Part shown: positions 1-6,791 of the stretch, piece after piece | Layout: the number at the start of each line of letters is the position of its first letter | Position numbering within the stretch: position 1 is the stretch's first letter | Assembly (NCBI GenBank): GCA_002454415.1 | Contig: DKIT01000014.1 | Location: 13,805-20,872, forward strand | Length of the DNA: 7,068 nt | Reading direction: 5' to 3' | Origin: Sphingobacterium sp. UBA6711 | GTDB taxonomy: Bacteria > Bacteroidota > Bacteroidia > Sphingobacteriales > Sphingobacteriaceae | The notes under the pieces: model-generated | Databases searched by the model: none | What the model was told of the DNA's origin: nothing | Seen by the model: the letters and a program-made list of their open reading frames with translations, nothing else | Position numbers and translations under genes: made by a program

Positions 1-378
1 CCGATGTCTCAGATTCAGCAGATTGGTCAAAATCAGAGTGACCAAGAATTCCTATTGAAGATAGAAGAAATTATTATGCAGCATCTAGATGATCCTCAGT
101 TCAATGTTGATCGGATGGCTGATATTCTCTGCATGAGTAGACCGACACTCTATCGTAAAATCAATGTTGTATCGAGTTTATCTCCAAATGAATTAATTAA
201 TCTAACACGTCTTCGAAAAGCGGCGGAGCTATTGAGTCAAAGACAGCATAAGGTGTACGAAATTTCTAATTTATTGGGTTACAGTTCAGCGACACATTTC
301 TCGCGCAATTTCCAAAAGCAATTCGGACTTAGTCCGACAGAATTTCAAGACTCACAGGCCGCTGCGCATAAATCTTGA
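1..378 (+). CDS. AraC-type DNA-binding output domain, C-terminal fragment (probably of a hybrid two-component regulator)
   Basis: The reading frame is open to the left edge, so only the C-terminal 125 residues are visible; the ATG at position 4 is probably an internal Met and not the start. The fragment is a complete AraC/XylS-type double helix-turn-helix domain. The first HTH lies around the sequence VDRMADILCMSRPTLYRKI, and the second around VYEISNLLGYSSATHFSRNF, followed by the usual FGLSP end. The lead-in (DQEFLLKIEEIIMQHLDDPQF) and the phrase MSRPTLYRKI are typical of the C-terminus of Bacteroidota hybrid two-component systems, in which periplasmic sensor, histidine kinase, receiver and AraC domain form one inner-membrane protein. 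That full architecture is inferred, because the upstream part is outside the window; a free-standing AraC regulator or a response regulator is possible. HTCS proteins usually control glycan-use genes, which fits the convergent mannanase gene next door. A short polar tail follows the domain and the stop is TGA. Confidence 0.85.
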   Translation, partial: PMSQIQQIGQNQSDQEFLLKIEEIIMQHLDDPQFNVDRMADILCMSRPTLYRKINVVSSLSPNELINLTRLRKAAELLSQRQHKVYEISNLLGYSSATHFSRNFQKQFGLSPTEFQDSQAAAHKS

Positions 379-403
379 TAAAAGATATAGCTACATGCCA
401 AAA

Positions 404-453
404 AGCTGTTAAAAGGAGAGCGTCCTACTTGCGGATCTTTCCATTTAACAGCT
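404..453 (-). terminator. Long imperfect hairpin between convergent genes, terminator-like
   Basis: A perfect 10-bp outer stem (AGCTGTTAAA at 404-413 with TTTAACAGCT at 444-453) is extended inward by one A/A mismatch, then six pairs (415-420 with 437-442, one of them G-U), a small bulge, and three pairs (423-425 with 433-435) around a 7-base loop. On the minus strand the stem is followed by a run of T (complement of 400-403), as expected for a terminator of the mannanase gene that ends at 506. On the plus strand the T tract is poor, so termination of the regulator gene from the left is less certain. Confidence 0.6.
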
Positions 454-505
454 GTCATCTTATCGATCCTGGCTATGTGGCCGCATCTAATAACGTTACT
501 TTATC

Positions 506-1960
506 TTATTTAACTTGTGCAAGTGTTGCATATTGTGTTGCATAGGTAAACATAAACATGCCTTCCAGATCATTTTTATTTGGGTTCATCGCCCAACCAG
601 CCAGCAAATCATTCGGTAAGAAACCATCTTTCAAAAAGTGTGCATACCCATAATCCAAGTTTTGTTGGAAAGAATCTATGTAAGTTCCCGCCTTTCCATA
701 GATTGGATACATGGATGTAAAACCTCTCAACAAAACACCATTAAACCAGTTGTTGAACCCATCAGTAGCATAGCTATAATGTTCCGGAACTTGCTGTCCT
801 AGCTTGGCAAAGTGCCTAAAGCTCGCATCGGCCAATTTCTTCCCATCCTCTAAATAACTTTTCACATTTGTGACACGATATAAATCTGCAGCTCCGGAAA
901 GCATTGTTCCACTATTATAAGAGAATGCCGTGCCGACTGCTTTTCTCAGTTCGGTATTTTTTCGATAACGGGTGCCATTAACTATCTCGTAGGCTATAGT
1001 ACATTCCGGAACGCAATCCCCCATCATATCGGCATAAACTCCTTTTTCATTTAATAAATGAGCTTTCTGCCAATCATAAATCCTTTTAGCAAACCGAAGG
1101 TAAAAATCACTTTTTTTCTCTTTTCTAGTAATCCGCGTTATTTTATCCGTGGAATCAATGGAATGAGCAGTAATTTGATCGCCCCTCTTTTTGTAGATTT
1201 CATATAGTCTGACAAGTGGACTGATCATCGGTGCATTACTACAAGCATGTTTCGTTACATACCCCGGTCCCCAAGGAATTCCCCCGTTCTCCTTTCCTTT
1301 TTCATCAAAAGTGCAATCCCAGCCATCAAGTACGTAAGCGGTAAGATATTCTGCTTCATCCAGATAACGTTTCTCCCCCGTTACATGATAAGCTTCAAGT
1401 AATTCATGGACTAACCACATCTGATCGTCGTACACATTAAGTACCCCCGTAACATTTGCCTTGCCTTTTTCACGAGCGCGGTCCACAGCATAAACCGTCC
1501 ATTCTTTGTTTTGGGTAAAGGAAGTCAGTGTAAAAGTACCCAAATAATAGGCAGCATTCGCATGAAGTTTGGCTAACAAATCGACATAACGCGTGTAGTG
1601 AGCTTCATAAAGCTTACTTTCCCCCACGTTATGCTGCTTTTTAAGTCCATTTAGGACGGCATTTACAGCCTCGATAGCGGCGGAATACATCCATACACTC
1701 GCTTTCTCTTCGGAACGTACTTGTGTAAAGGGATTATAAAAACGATGCATCTTTATATCTTCATCAGCAAAATAAGCAGCCATAGACCGATCGATCAACT
1801 GAATAGCACGTAAAAGATTCTGTTGACTTTTGTCCTGATCATCCAAAAATTCTTGGCTTTGCTTCTCATGCGCAAAAACTTGATTTACACAGGCAGAGGG
1901 GACGGTGACTGAAATTAAGAAAAATGCCAATATAGGCTGAATGCGAAAAAACTTGATCAT
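506..1960 (-). CDS. Secreted GH76 family glycoside hydrolase, alpha-1,6-mannanase-like
   Basis: The 484-residue product resembles glycoside hydrolase family 76, retaining endo-alpha-1,6-mannanases with an (alpha/alpha)6 barrel that cut the backbone of yeast/fungal mannan. The adjacent acidic pair in VYDDQMW (Asp178-Asp179) matches the catalytic Asp-Asp pair of the family. Other family-like stretches are NGGIPWGPG (225-233), NSGTMLSGAADLYR (349-362) and FNGVLLRGF (406-414). The N-terminus has a hydrophobic export signal (about residues 8-23). Cleavage may be by signal peptidase I after VFA (residue 30), or the protein may be a lipoprotein anchored at Cys24 (VPSAC), though that lipobox is imperfect. 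A charged stretch at about 261-285 (rich in Lys, Arg, Thr) looks like a surface insertion. The start ATG at 1960 is the one directly before the signal peptide; no Shine-Dalgarno sequence precedes it. The gene stands alone between two terminators. The specific substrate is inferred from the family. Confidence 0.85.
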   Translation of the reverse strand: MIKFFRIQPILAFFLISVTVPSACVNQVFAHEKQSQEFLDDQDKSQQNLLRAIQLIDRSMAAYFADEDIKMHRFYNPFTQVRSEEKASVWMYSAAIEAVNAVLNGLKKQHNVGESKLYEAHYTRYVDLLAKLHANAAYYLGTFTLTSFTQNKEWTVYAVDRAREKGKANVTGVLNVYDDQMWLVHELLEAYHVTGEKRYLDEAEYLTAYVLDGWDCTFDEKGKENGGIPWGPGYVTKHACSNAPMISPLVRLYEIYKKRGDQITAHSIDSTDKITRITRKEKKSDFYLRFAKRIYDWQKAHLLNEKGVYADMMGDCVPECTIAYEIVNGTRYRKNTELRKAVGTAFSYNSGTMLSGAADLYRVTNVKSYLEDGKKLADASFRHFAKLGQQVPEHYSYATDGFNNWFNGVLLRGFTSMYPIYGKAGTYIDSFQQNLDYGYAHFLKDGFLPNDLLAGWAMNPNKNDLEGMFMFTYATQYATLAQVK

Positions 1961-2047
1961 GGTAATGGTTTTAAATTGATTAAGTAGCCTATCATTTGCT
2001 TTGGTAGAGCGCTACAATTGTCGTTGAAGATAAGCATTTTTTTAAAA

Positions 2048-2075
2048 CAAAAAAATCGCATTTTGGAATGCGATT
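2048..2075 (-). terminator. Rho-independent terminator for the 2178-3862 operon
   Basis: A perfect 9-bp stem (AATCGCATT at 2054-2062 with AATGCGATT at 2067-2075) encloses a 4-base loop. Read on the minus strand, it is followed at once by a T run (complement of 2049-2053, seven Ts counting the last stem bases), the classical intrinsic terminator form. It lies about 100 bases beyond the stop of the DUF1275 gene and before the mannanase start, and so separates the two transcription units. The plus-strand flank AAATTTT is weaker. Confidence 0.8.
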
Positions 2076-2177
2076 AAATTTTATGTAGCTAGCGCTTAGC
2101 TAACCAATCGTTAAACCTACTGGCTAAGCCGACACGGGCTGACGATGACGATTTACAAATTGCTTTTTTAACAAATA
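2076..2177. other. Intergenic stretch with several small palindromes
   Basis: Between the DUF1275 stop and the terminator lie about 100 bases with no credible gene. They hold several short inverted motifs. TAGCTA occurs twice around GCGCT near 2085-2101. GCTTAGC near 2094-2100 pairs with GCTAAGC near 2133-2139. GGCTAAGCC forms a small palindrome. AATCG/CGATT-type arms occur farther right. They could give the 3' untranslated region of the operon some folded structure. No tRNA, riboswitch or known element was recognised. Confidence 0.25.
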
Positions 2178-2873
2178 CTAATTATAATGATCATAAAGAC
2201 CAATGATTAAAAGAACAAGACAAACAACGTAAAATGTCTTGTTAGATAAATAAGTGAAGGAAATACCACTCAAAAGTCCGCCGATAACATAAGCACTTAC
2301 TATACTTAACAATAAATGAAATTTGTCTACCAAGGCCTTATTGCTCCGGTTCGACTCTTTGGTAAACATAGATATCAATATTGCTAAATCTGTCGTCAGT
2401 CCAGTCAAATGTGTTGTTTTCACTACCGAATTCGATATACTCGCGGTCAAACCATTCTGCAGACCCATAGCAAATAATAAAGCGCCCACCAATATCTCTG
2501 TTTCCTTCAAAGAGTCCTGATAGAATAGGTCAAGGTATATTCCAACAAATAAAATACTCAATATTTCCAACGCCAAAGGAATCGAATGTGTCAGATAGGA
2601 ACTAAAACGTCCTTTTCCATGAATGATAATAAGATTTGAAAGCATACTACCAACTAAAAAAAGTAAAATCCAGAATAGTACTACTGCCCCTTGATACCAA
2701 TTTCCTTTGGCAATTTCCTGTGCGAAAACAGCATAATAACCAGTGACATTCGATGTAAAGGAAAAAAAGACAATGACGGACGCAACATTGACCATTCCTG
2801 CAGAGAAAGCAGTAATTGCACCCAATTTAATGTTATCTTGAATTGTCCTATGATTGCTATATTTTCTCAGCAT
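2178..2873 (-). CDS. DUF1275 (YoaK-like) multi-pass membrane protein
   Basis: The 231-residue product is a polytopic inner-membrane protein with about six or seven hydrophobic segments (roughly residues 17-40, 62-84, 98-116, 124-140, 157-170, 186-207, 212-228). It matches the pattern of the DUF1275/YoaK family. The first segment has GMVNVASV followed by the SNVTGYY element (41-47), and the middle of the protein has MGLQNG (136-141) followed by VKTTHLTGLTTDL (151-163), the usual duplicated hxTG signatures. The family has no settled biochemical function, and transport has only been presumed. The length is normal for the family. It is the last gene of a three-gene operon; its ATG lies inside the upstream gene, with 17 bases of overlap, suggesting coupled translation. 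The stop is TAG. Confidence 0.85.
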   Translation of the reverse strand: MLRKYSNHRTIQDNIKLGAITAFSAGMVNVASVIVFFSFTSNVTGYYAVFAQEIAKGNWYQGAVVLFWILLFLVGSMLSNLIIIHGKGRFSSYLTHSIPLALEILSILFVGIYLDLFYQDSLKETEILVGALLFAMGLQNGLTASISNSVVKTTHLTGLTTDLAILISMFTKESNRSNKALVDKFHLLLSIVSAYVIGGLLSGISFTYLSNKTFYVVCLVLLIIGLYDHYN

Positions 2874-3357
2874 ATTTTTCCTTTCCTCCTTTTTTCAATA
2901 CAATACGTGCAATTCCTTTCGTCTGCATATCCAAATTAAGATGCAAGACTAACTGATCTTTATTCAATTTTTGAATCACAAAACTCTCCACAAGCTCATT
3001 ATTTTTACGAAGCTCAAGAATATGTCCACGCCCTTTTAAAAACCAATTATATCGCTTATCCTCATGATGAGCAATAAAATTCTTATCACCCATTTTTTCA
3101 AAATGCCAAAGTCCATCCTGTAAAGGCGGTAGATGCGCTATTGCTGCATCTTTAATCCCTTCATGAATAATTGCCTGCTTTTTGAATGTTGGCGATTTCT
3201 CTACCTTTTCAAAGTACCAACCCTGTTCTTCCCACTCCCCTTCCAAAAGTCTTTCGGGATTTTCATAAAACATGACCATTGAGGTCGCTCCCAAAAGCAG
3301 AAAAGACAACAGTACAAAGTTGAATCTCGCTAATATTTTTCTCTTAGTAATTGACAT
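2857..3357 (-). CDS. Membrane-anchored small protein with a lipocalin-like C-terminal domain
   Basis: I do not recognise a named family. With the start at 3357 the product has 166 residues: a basic N-terminus (SITKRK), one hydrophobic segment at about 13-30 acting as signal anchor or uncleaved signal, and an extracytoplasmic domain of about 130 residues. The domain opens with LLEGEWEE (37-44) and shows alternating hydrophobic/polar strands, including HILELRKNNELVESFVIQ and DQLVLHLNL. This resembles lipocalin-like small beta-barrel domains of Bacteroidota, which often begin with an L-G-W pattern; that fold is an inference. An upstream in-frame ATG at 3393 would add 12 residues, but it lies 50 bases inside the previous gene and weakens the signal-anchor pattern, so 3357 is preferred. 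The gene overlaps the upstream gene by 14 bases and the downstream DUF1275 gene by 17, which points to coupled expression and perhaps joint function at the inner membrane. Confidence 0.7.
   Translation of the reverse strand: MSITKRKILARFNFVLLSFLLLGATSMVMFYENPERLLEGEWEEQGWYFEKVEKSPTFKKQAIIHEGIKDAAIAHLPPLQDGLWHFEKMGDKNFIAHHEDKRYNWFLKGRGHILELRKNNELVESFVIQKLNKDQLVLHLNLDMQTKGIARIVLKKGGKEKYAEKI
2885..2889 (-). promoter_or_regulatory. Shine-Dalgarno-like GGAGG before the DUF1275 gene
   Basis: On the minus strand the purine run AAAGGAGGAAAGGAAAAAT precedes the ATG at 2873, with GGAGG 11 bases upstream. It lies inside the Lys/Gly-rich 3' end of the overlapping gene (codons for KKGGKEK), so it may come partly from codon content. 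It supports initiation at 2873. Canonical Shine-Dalgarno sequences are uncommon in Bacteroidota. Confidence 0.45.
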
Positions 3358-3862
3358 CCCATTTTTTGTTAAAGAATAAATCCGCCAGGACATTTCGCCC
3401 TGTTTTGTTTGTTCCAGGTTTCTCTACAATAGAAACATGCTTTTGCTTACTCTTATCCAGCGAAAGCAAAGCCTGACCGACATCAAAAAAATGCCGGGTT
3501 CGTTTTTCAAACTCATAATCCGTGGGAATCTTAACCTCATCGATTCGAGCTCCCCGCAAATAATGATGTAAATAATTGAGATTGTCTGAACCTAGGATAT
3601 CGGTATAGATAGTTAGCTTACGATTTCCATAGCGGTGACAGATCATTTGGCAAGCTTTCAAAAAATCTTCTGATTGAAGATTATTGAGTTGGTCCTCTAG
3701 TGTAATTCCCAAAAGCTCGCTGATCGAATTGCTACTCTTATTACCATAGACTAAAATCACATCCAATTGTTCAGCTGGAGATTGTTCTATACTATGAATT
3801 ACAAAGAATAGTGAATCAATCGTAAAATCACTTGGAATCAATACACGTGTTACCTTTGCCAT
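3344..3862 (-). CDS. Small Usp/HUP-like protein of unknown function
   Basis: The 172-residue cytoplasmic-looking protein starts like a universal-stress-protein (HUP) domain. It has a beta strand TRVLIPSDF (5-13), then a helix (14-28), then a second strand LDVILVYG (33-40). Later strands may be KLTIYTDIL (82-90) and DEVKIPTD (108-115). It lacks the C-terminal G-x2-G-x9-G-S/T ATP-binding signature of ATP-binding Usps, and the C-terminus (VEKPGTNKTGRNVLADLFF) does not look like a Usp end. It may therefore be a divergent, non-nucleotide-binding member, or a different alpha/beta fold. The ATG at 3862 is chosen; a TTG two codons upstream is less likely. It is the first gene of the three-gene operon, and a possible promoter box lies just upstream. 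No signal peptide or membrane segment is seen. Confidence 0.7.
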   Translation of the reverse strand: MAKVTRVLIPSDFTIDSLFFVIHSIEQSPAEQLDVILVYGNKSSNSISELLGITLEDQLNNLQSEDFLKACQMICHRYGNRKLTIYTDILGSDNLNYLHHYLRGARIDEVKIPTDYEFEKRTRHFFDVGQALLSLDKSKQKHVSIVEKPGTNKTGRNVLADLFFNKKWDVNY

Positions 3863-3879
3863 ACTCAATTGTTTTTATA

Positions 3880-3887
3880 CAAAATTA
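3880..3887 (-). promoter_or_regulatory. Putative Bacteroidota -7 promoter box TAATTTTG
   Basis: On the minus strand TAATTTTG matches the Bacteroidota sigma-A -7 consensus TAnnTTTG. Transcription would begin about five to seven bases downstream, giving a leader of only about 10-13 bases before the ATG at 3862. No good -33 TTTG box is seen at the usual distance, so the call rests on the -7 box and its position in front of the operon. Confidence 0.4.
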
Positions 3888-3930
3888 AGTACCGATCATG
3901 GCAACGGAATGAATCTGAAATTAGCTTTTC

Positions 3931-3997
3931 ATTAAAATTTCAAATGCGGTATTAAAATGAGATTAAAAAGATAGCTTATATTAAAATAAGATTAAAA
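3931..3997 (-). repeat. Array of five TTTTAAT heptamers, including two 18-bp paired repeats
   Basis: The heptamer ATTAAAA (TTTTAAT on the minus strand) occurs at 3931, 3951, 3962, 3980 and 3991. Two pairs have the same 11-base start-to-start spacing and nearly the same 4-base spacer: TTTTAAT-CTTA-TTTTAAT (3980-3997) and TTTTAAT-CTCA-TTTTAAT (3951-3968), 29 bases apart. Direct repeats one helical turn apart are the usual form of OmpR/PhoB-type response-regulator sites. The array lies upstream of the putative promoter of the 2178-3862 operon and reaches into the stop codon of the TolC-like gene. An operator function is inference; low sequence complexity in AT-rich DNA is the alternative. Confidence 0.5.
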
Positions 3998-5422
3998 TTT
4001 AGTTCCAGCTTTGTAATACAACTCTGCAAGCGCTTTCCGATAGTCTGTCAGGAGCTTCTCTTGCTTGATCTGCATTTCGATCAATTTGTTTTCCCTACTG
4101 TTGACAACAAACAAGGTAGATTCACCCAGTTCGAATTTATTCAGTTCTCCTTTAAGCAGCAGTTCCTGATTACTTAAATTCACCGATTGAAGTTTTATTT
4201 GCTCACTATAAGCATTTAGATCGTTGTATTTTTTAACGACATCATTGTGAATATTCCTTTCTGTTACGAGCTGTTCAAACCGCATCTGATCTTGTTTAAT
4301 CCTCACCTCTCTTAACTTTCCGCGCTCGGCACGCACAAAAAGAGGAAACGCAAATTCAAAACCAAGTTTGTAATTATGCCAATTAAAGTCATATTGAGGC
4401 AATATAAACTCATTGAAACCCCGGCGACTTGCTATAAGAGTACCTGAAATATTAAATTTCGGTTTAAGCATCTCTTTTCGATAGCTTTCCTCAAAAACGA
4501 GCTGCTGATTTTTACTCGATAACTTTATCAATTCGGGATGCGAATTTCTTGCTGAGTCGAGCAGTGCCATGATAACTTTACTGTCTGGCAAGTCGAGATT
4601 ATCATCTATTCTATCTGGGACCACATGTTCAGGAAGTTCTACCGGAGACTGCTGATCATTCCACAAATGATTAGACACTACTATTCTGGCATTTTTAAGC
4701 TCGGCTTCATATTTCGAAAGTTCCATTCGTCGCTCTTTCAAAATGACTGATGCTTCAATGGAGTCAATCGCAGGTTTATCACCTAATAAAGTTTGCTCAC
4801 TAATTGCATTAAATCGCTGATCAGCTAATTTCACTCCCTCCAACAAAAGCTGATATTGCCGATAAGCAAAATACCAATTCCAATAATCTGACAACGCCTG
4901 AAACCAAATAGTATTAATTTGTTTTATCTTTTCACCCTCCAGATAATTTATCATGGCCTTTGCTTGTCGCAAAGTATTTCTTCTATTGTCAATAATTAAT
5001 CCTTGTCCCAATGGAATACTTAGGCCAACTGCAGAGAGCCCAGCATTGTTTGTCCTCGATTGAGGATTCGTGTATTCGCCAACATTCCGATCGTAAGCGA
5101 TTTTAAGATCGGCACCAGCTAGCCATAAAGGGATTTTCAATTCATTATTCCATTCATTGTAGTAATCGGTATTGCCGAAATGTTTATTTTTGAAGCTTGA
5201 GTAGATTGCCGGATCAAATTTTCCCAATGCTTGTGCAACCTGTGCTTTAGCGCTTTCACTCAAAAGGCTTACCTGTTTGACAATAGGATGATTCGCCATC
5301 AACAATTCTTCCAAATCATTAACTGTAAAAGCTTTGATTGACAAGTTATCTTTTTCTTGTGCTACAAGATGTCCACAGAAAAAAAAGCACATCACGATCA
5401 CAATGAAATTCAATCTATTCAT
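3992..5422 (-). CDS. TolC-family outer-membrane efflux/secretion channel
   Basis: With the start at 5422 the product has 476 residues, the normal length for TolC-like outer-membrane factors, which form trimeric beta-barrels with a long periplasmic alpha-helical tunnel. The signal peptide is clear (MNRLNFIVIVMCFFFCGHLVA, cut before Gln22). The mature part shows the two-repeat plan of the family. Each half has a strand region ending in a Pro-containing turn (LSIPLGQG at about 134-141; FAFPLFVRAERG at 357-368), followed by long charged amphipathic helices. FELGESTLFVVNSRENKLIE (430-449) is a typical second-repeat equatorial motif. An upstream in-frame ATG at 5482 would put 20 charged residues before the signal peptide and overlap the adaptor gene by 53 bases, so 5422 is preferred. 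It starts 7 bases after the adaptor stop and is the last gene of the export operon. No strong terminator follows; only a weak 5-bp stem (3975-3979 with 3986-3990) is visible. Confidence 0.9.
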   Translation of the reverse strand: MNRLNFIVIVMCFFFCGHLVAQEKDNLSIKAFTVNDLEELLMANHPIVKQVSLLSESAKAQVAQALGKFDPAIYSSFKNKHFGNTDYYNEWNNELKIPLWLAGADLKIAYDRNVGEYTNPQSRTNNAGLSAVGLSIPLGQGLIIDNRRNTLRQAKAMINYLEGEKIKQINTIWFQALSDYWNWYFAYRQYQLLLEGVKLADQRFNAISEQTLLGDKPAIDSIEASVILKERRMELSKYEAELKNARIVVSNHLWNDQQSPVELPEHVVPDRIDDNLDLPDSKVIMALLDSARNSHPELIKLSSKNQQLVFEESYRKEMLKPKFNISGTLIASRRGFNEFILPQYDFNWHNYKLGFEFAFPLFVRAERGKLREVRIKQDQMRFEQLVTERNIHNDVVKKYNDLNAYSEQIKLQSVNLSNQELLLKGELNKFELGESTLFVVNSRENKLIEMQIKQEKLLTDYRKALAELYYKAGTKF

Positions 5423-5429
5423 ATAATAC

Positions 5430-6791
5430 TTACTTTTTTCCACTTTCTTTTGGTTCACGTTCCAAACTTGGGGGGAAACCATTTAACTGTCGCCATATCT
5501 CATACCATAAGGGGACTTTATTTAAAATTACTCTTCCGAATGCACCAGAACCTTGATTTAGCTTAACTGGCCAGGGCTCATCTCCTTGCGGAACTGGATG
5601 CGTTGGGCGTATCAAAATCCTAAATTGTCCATTTGCGCTGCTCACTTTGTCGATTACTGAAACTTTTCCAGCAAAGGTACCCACCGCTACAGAAGGCCAA
5701 CCGGAAAACTGGATTGACGGCCATCCATCAAATTGTAAACGGACATCGCTTTCCGGCGCTATAAGTGGTACGTCCATCGCATTCACGTAAAGTTCTACAG
5801 CGAGTTGTGGTGTTTTAGGCTGTAATGTCGCAACCGATTCACCTTCCTTCATATTTTCACCAATTCCAGCTTTAAAAGTTTTAATAATAAAACCATCCTG
5901 TGGAGCCCTCACGACATATAGCCCTCGTCTCACATCAATATTGGATATTTCATTTCTCAATTTTGAAATATCTGCCTGCACCGAAGCTTTGGTAGAAAAG
6001 GCTGAACTTAAATCGGACTGAGCTTTCGCTAAAGATTCATTATATTTTGCCCGGATGTTATTTAACTCAATTCGCGCATTTACAAGCGATTGCCGTGAGT
6101 TCAACAATTTATTATCTGCACTAACGACCTTAGCACGGTCATTTTGTAAATTTAAACGTCTCGTTTCGATATCGGTCAACGAAAATAAGCCATCACGATA
6201 ACCTTCTTCATAACGTTTCAGCCTCTTTTCGCTCGTTTCATATAAACTTAGGGTAGCAATTTGTTCGGCACTGTCGATTTTAACTAAATTTTGCGTCTGT
6301 ATCACCTTGTTTTGAGCGGATTCAAGCTGAAAGGCTAATCCATTTCGTAATGCTTCAATCTGCGCTTCGGTGGCTTTCATCTTTTGATCAGCAGCATCTT
6401 CCCCAGTTCTTTTGGCATGCAATTGTTCCTCTAATCTTAATGGCAACATAGGGTCAAAATAAGATTGTGAAGTTTCCGAAAGAATTAATATTGTATCCCC
6501 TTTTTTGACTTCCTGCCCTTCAGCGACGGCCCAATGCTCTATACGACCTCCAATTTGGTTTTGGATTGTCTGTGGCCTATCTTGGTGTCGTAAAGCGGTA
6601 ATACTTCCTATTCCAGGAATAGTCTGCCTCCACGGCAGAAAAAGTGATAAGAAGAAAACTAGTCCAGAAAGGATGAGTATACGTCCCAGTACTAACGATC
6701 CTTTTTCCTTTATTAAGGAATTTACCGCATCTCTTGACAGTCCTCTCCAGCTGACAGTTTTCTGAGTCGATTGGCGCTTATTAATCAACAT
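5430..6791 (-). CDS. HlyD-family membrane fusion (periplasmic adaptor) protein
   Basis: With the start at 6791 the product has 453 residues: a cytoplasmic N-terminus of about 32 residues, one membrane anchor (about 33-53, ending FLPW), and a periplasmic part. The first half of a biotinyl-lipoyl domain covers about 74-105 (RPQTIQNQIGGRIEHWAVAEGQEVKKGDTILILSE is split around it). A long coiled-coil hairpin covers about 118-288, rich in Gln, Ala, Lys and Glu. The second lipoyl half (VRAPQDGFI, 294-302) and a beta-barrel region (about 328-425) follow. This is the adaptor that links an inner-membrane ABC exporter to a TolC channel. The short repeat GWPSI/GWPSV (356-368) lies in the barrel and may be family-typical. 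An in-frame ATG at 6818 would add nine residues and deepen the overlap with the ABC gene from 11 to 38 bases, so 6791 is preferred. Cargo is unknown. Confidence 0.9.
   Translation of the reverse strand: MLINKRQSTQKTVSWRGLSRDAVNSLIKEKGSLVLGRILILSGLVFFLSLFLPWRQTIPGIGSITALRHQDRPQTIQNQIGGRIEHWAVAEGQEVKKGDTILILSETSQSYFDPMLPLRLEEQLHAKRTGEDAADQKMKATEAQIEALRNGLAFQLESAQNKVIQTQNLVKIDSAEQIATLSLYETSEKRLKRYEEGYRDGLFSLTDIETRRLNLQNDRAKVVSADNKLLNSRQSLVNARIELNNIRAKYNESLAKAQSDLSSAFSTKASVQADISKLRNEISNIDVRRGLYVVRAPQDGFIIKTFKAGIGENMKEGESVATLQPKTPQLAVELYVNAMDVPLIAPESDVRLQFDGWPSIQFSGWPSVAVGTFAGKVSVIDKVSSANGQFRILIRPTHPVPQGDEPWPVKLNQGSGAFGRVILNKVPLWYEIWRQLNGFPPSLEREPKESGKK

Noticed and set aside
2025..2051. Possible promoter for the mannanase gene (TTTG followed by TATCTTCA on the minus strand)
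   Set aside because: The -7 box has mismatches, the spacing of 15 bases is too short for the Bacteroidota pattern, and the TTTG lies in the T tract of the terminator.
2083..2160. tRNA or tRNA remnant in the intergenic palindromes
   Set aside because: No acceptor, T-arm or anticodon-arm pattern could be assembled from the sequence.
2323..2939. Two plus-strand open frames (2323-2520 and 2691-2939)
   Set aside because: They lie opposite the DUF1275 and lipocalin-like genes, their products have no family features, and the minus-strand genes explain the region.
3975..3990. Small hairpin as terminator of the export operon
   Set aside because: It has only five AT-rich pairs and no clear T run; it overlaps the heptamer array and can be explained by it.
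5357..5566. Plus-strand open frame across the TolC/HlyD junction
   Set aside because: It is antisense to two well-supported genes, and its product shows no recognisable domain.
6505..6765. Plus-strand open frame inside the HlyD-type gene
   Set aside because: It is antisense to the membrane anchor and lipoyl region of a clear gene and has no supporting signal.
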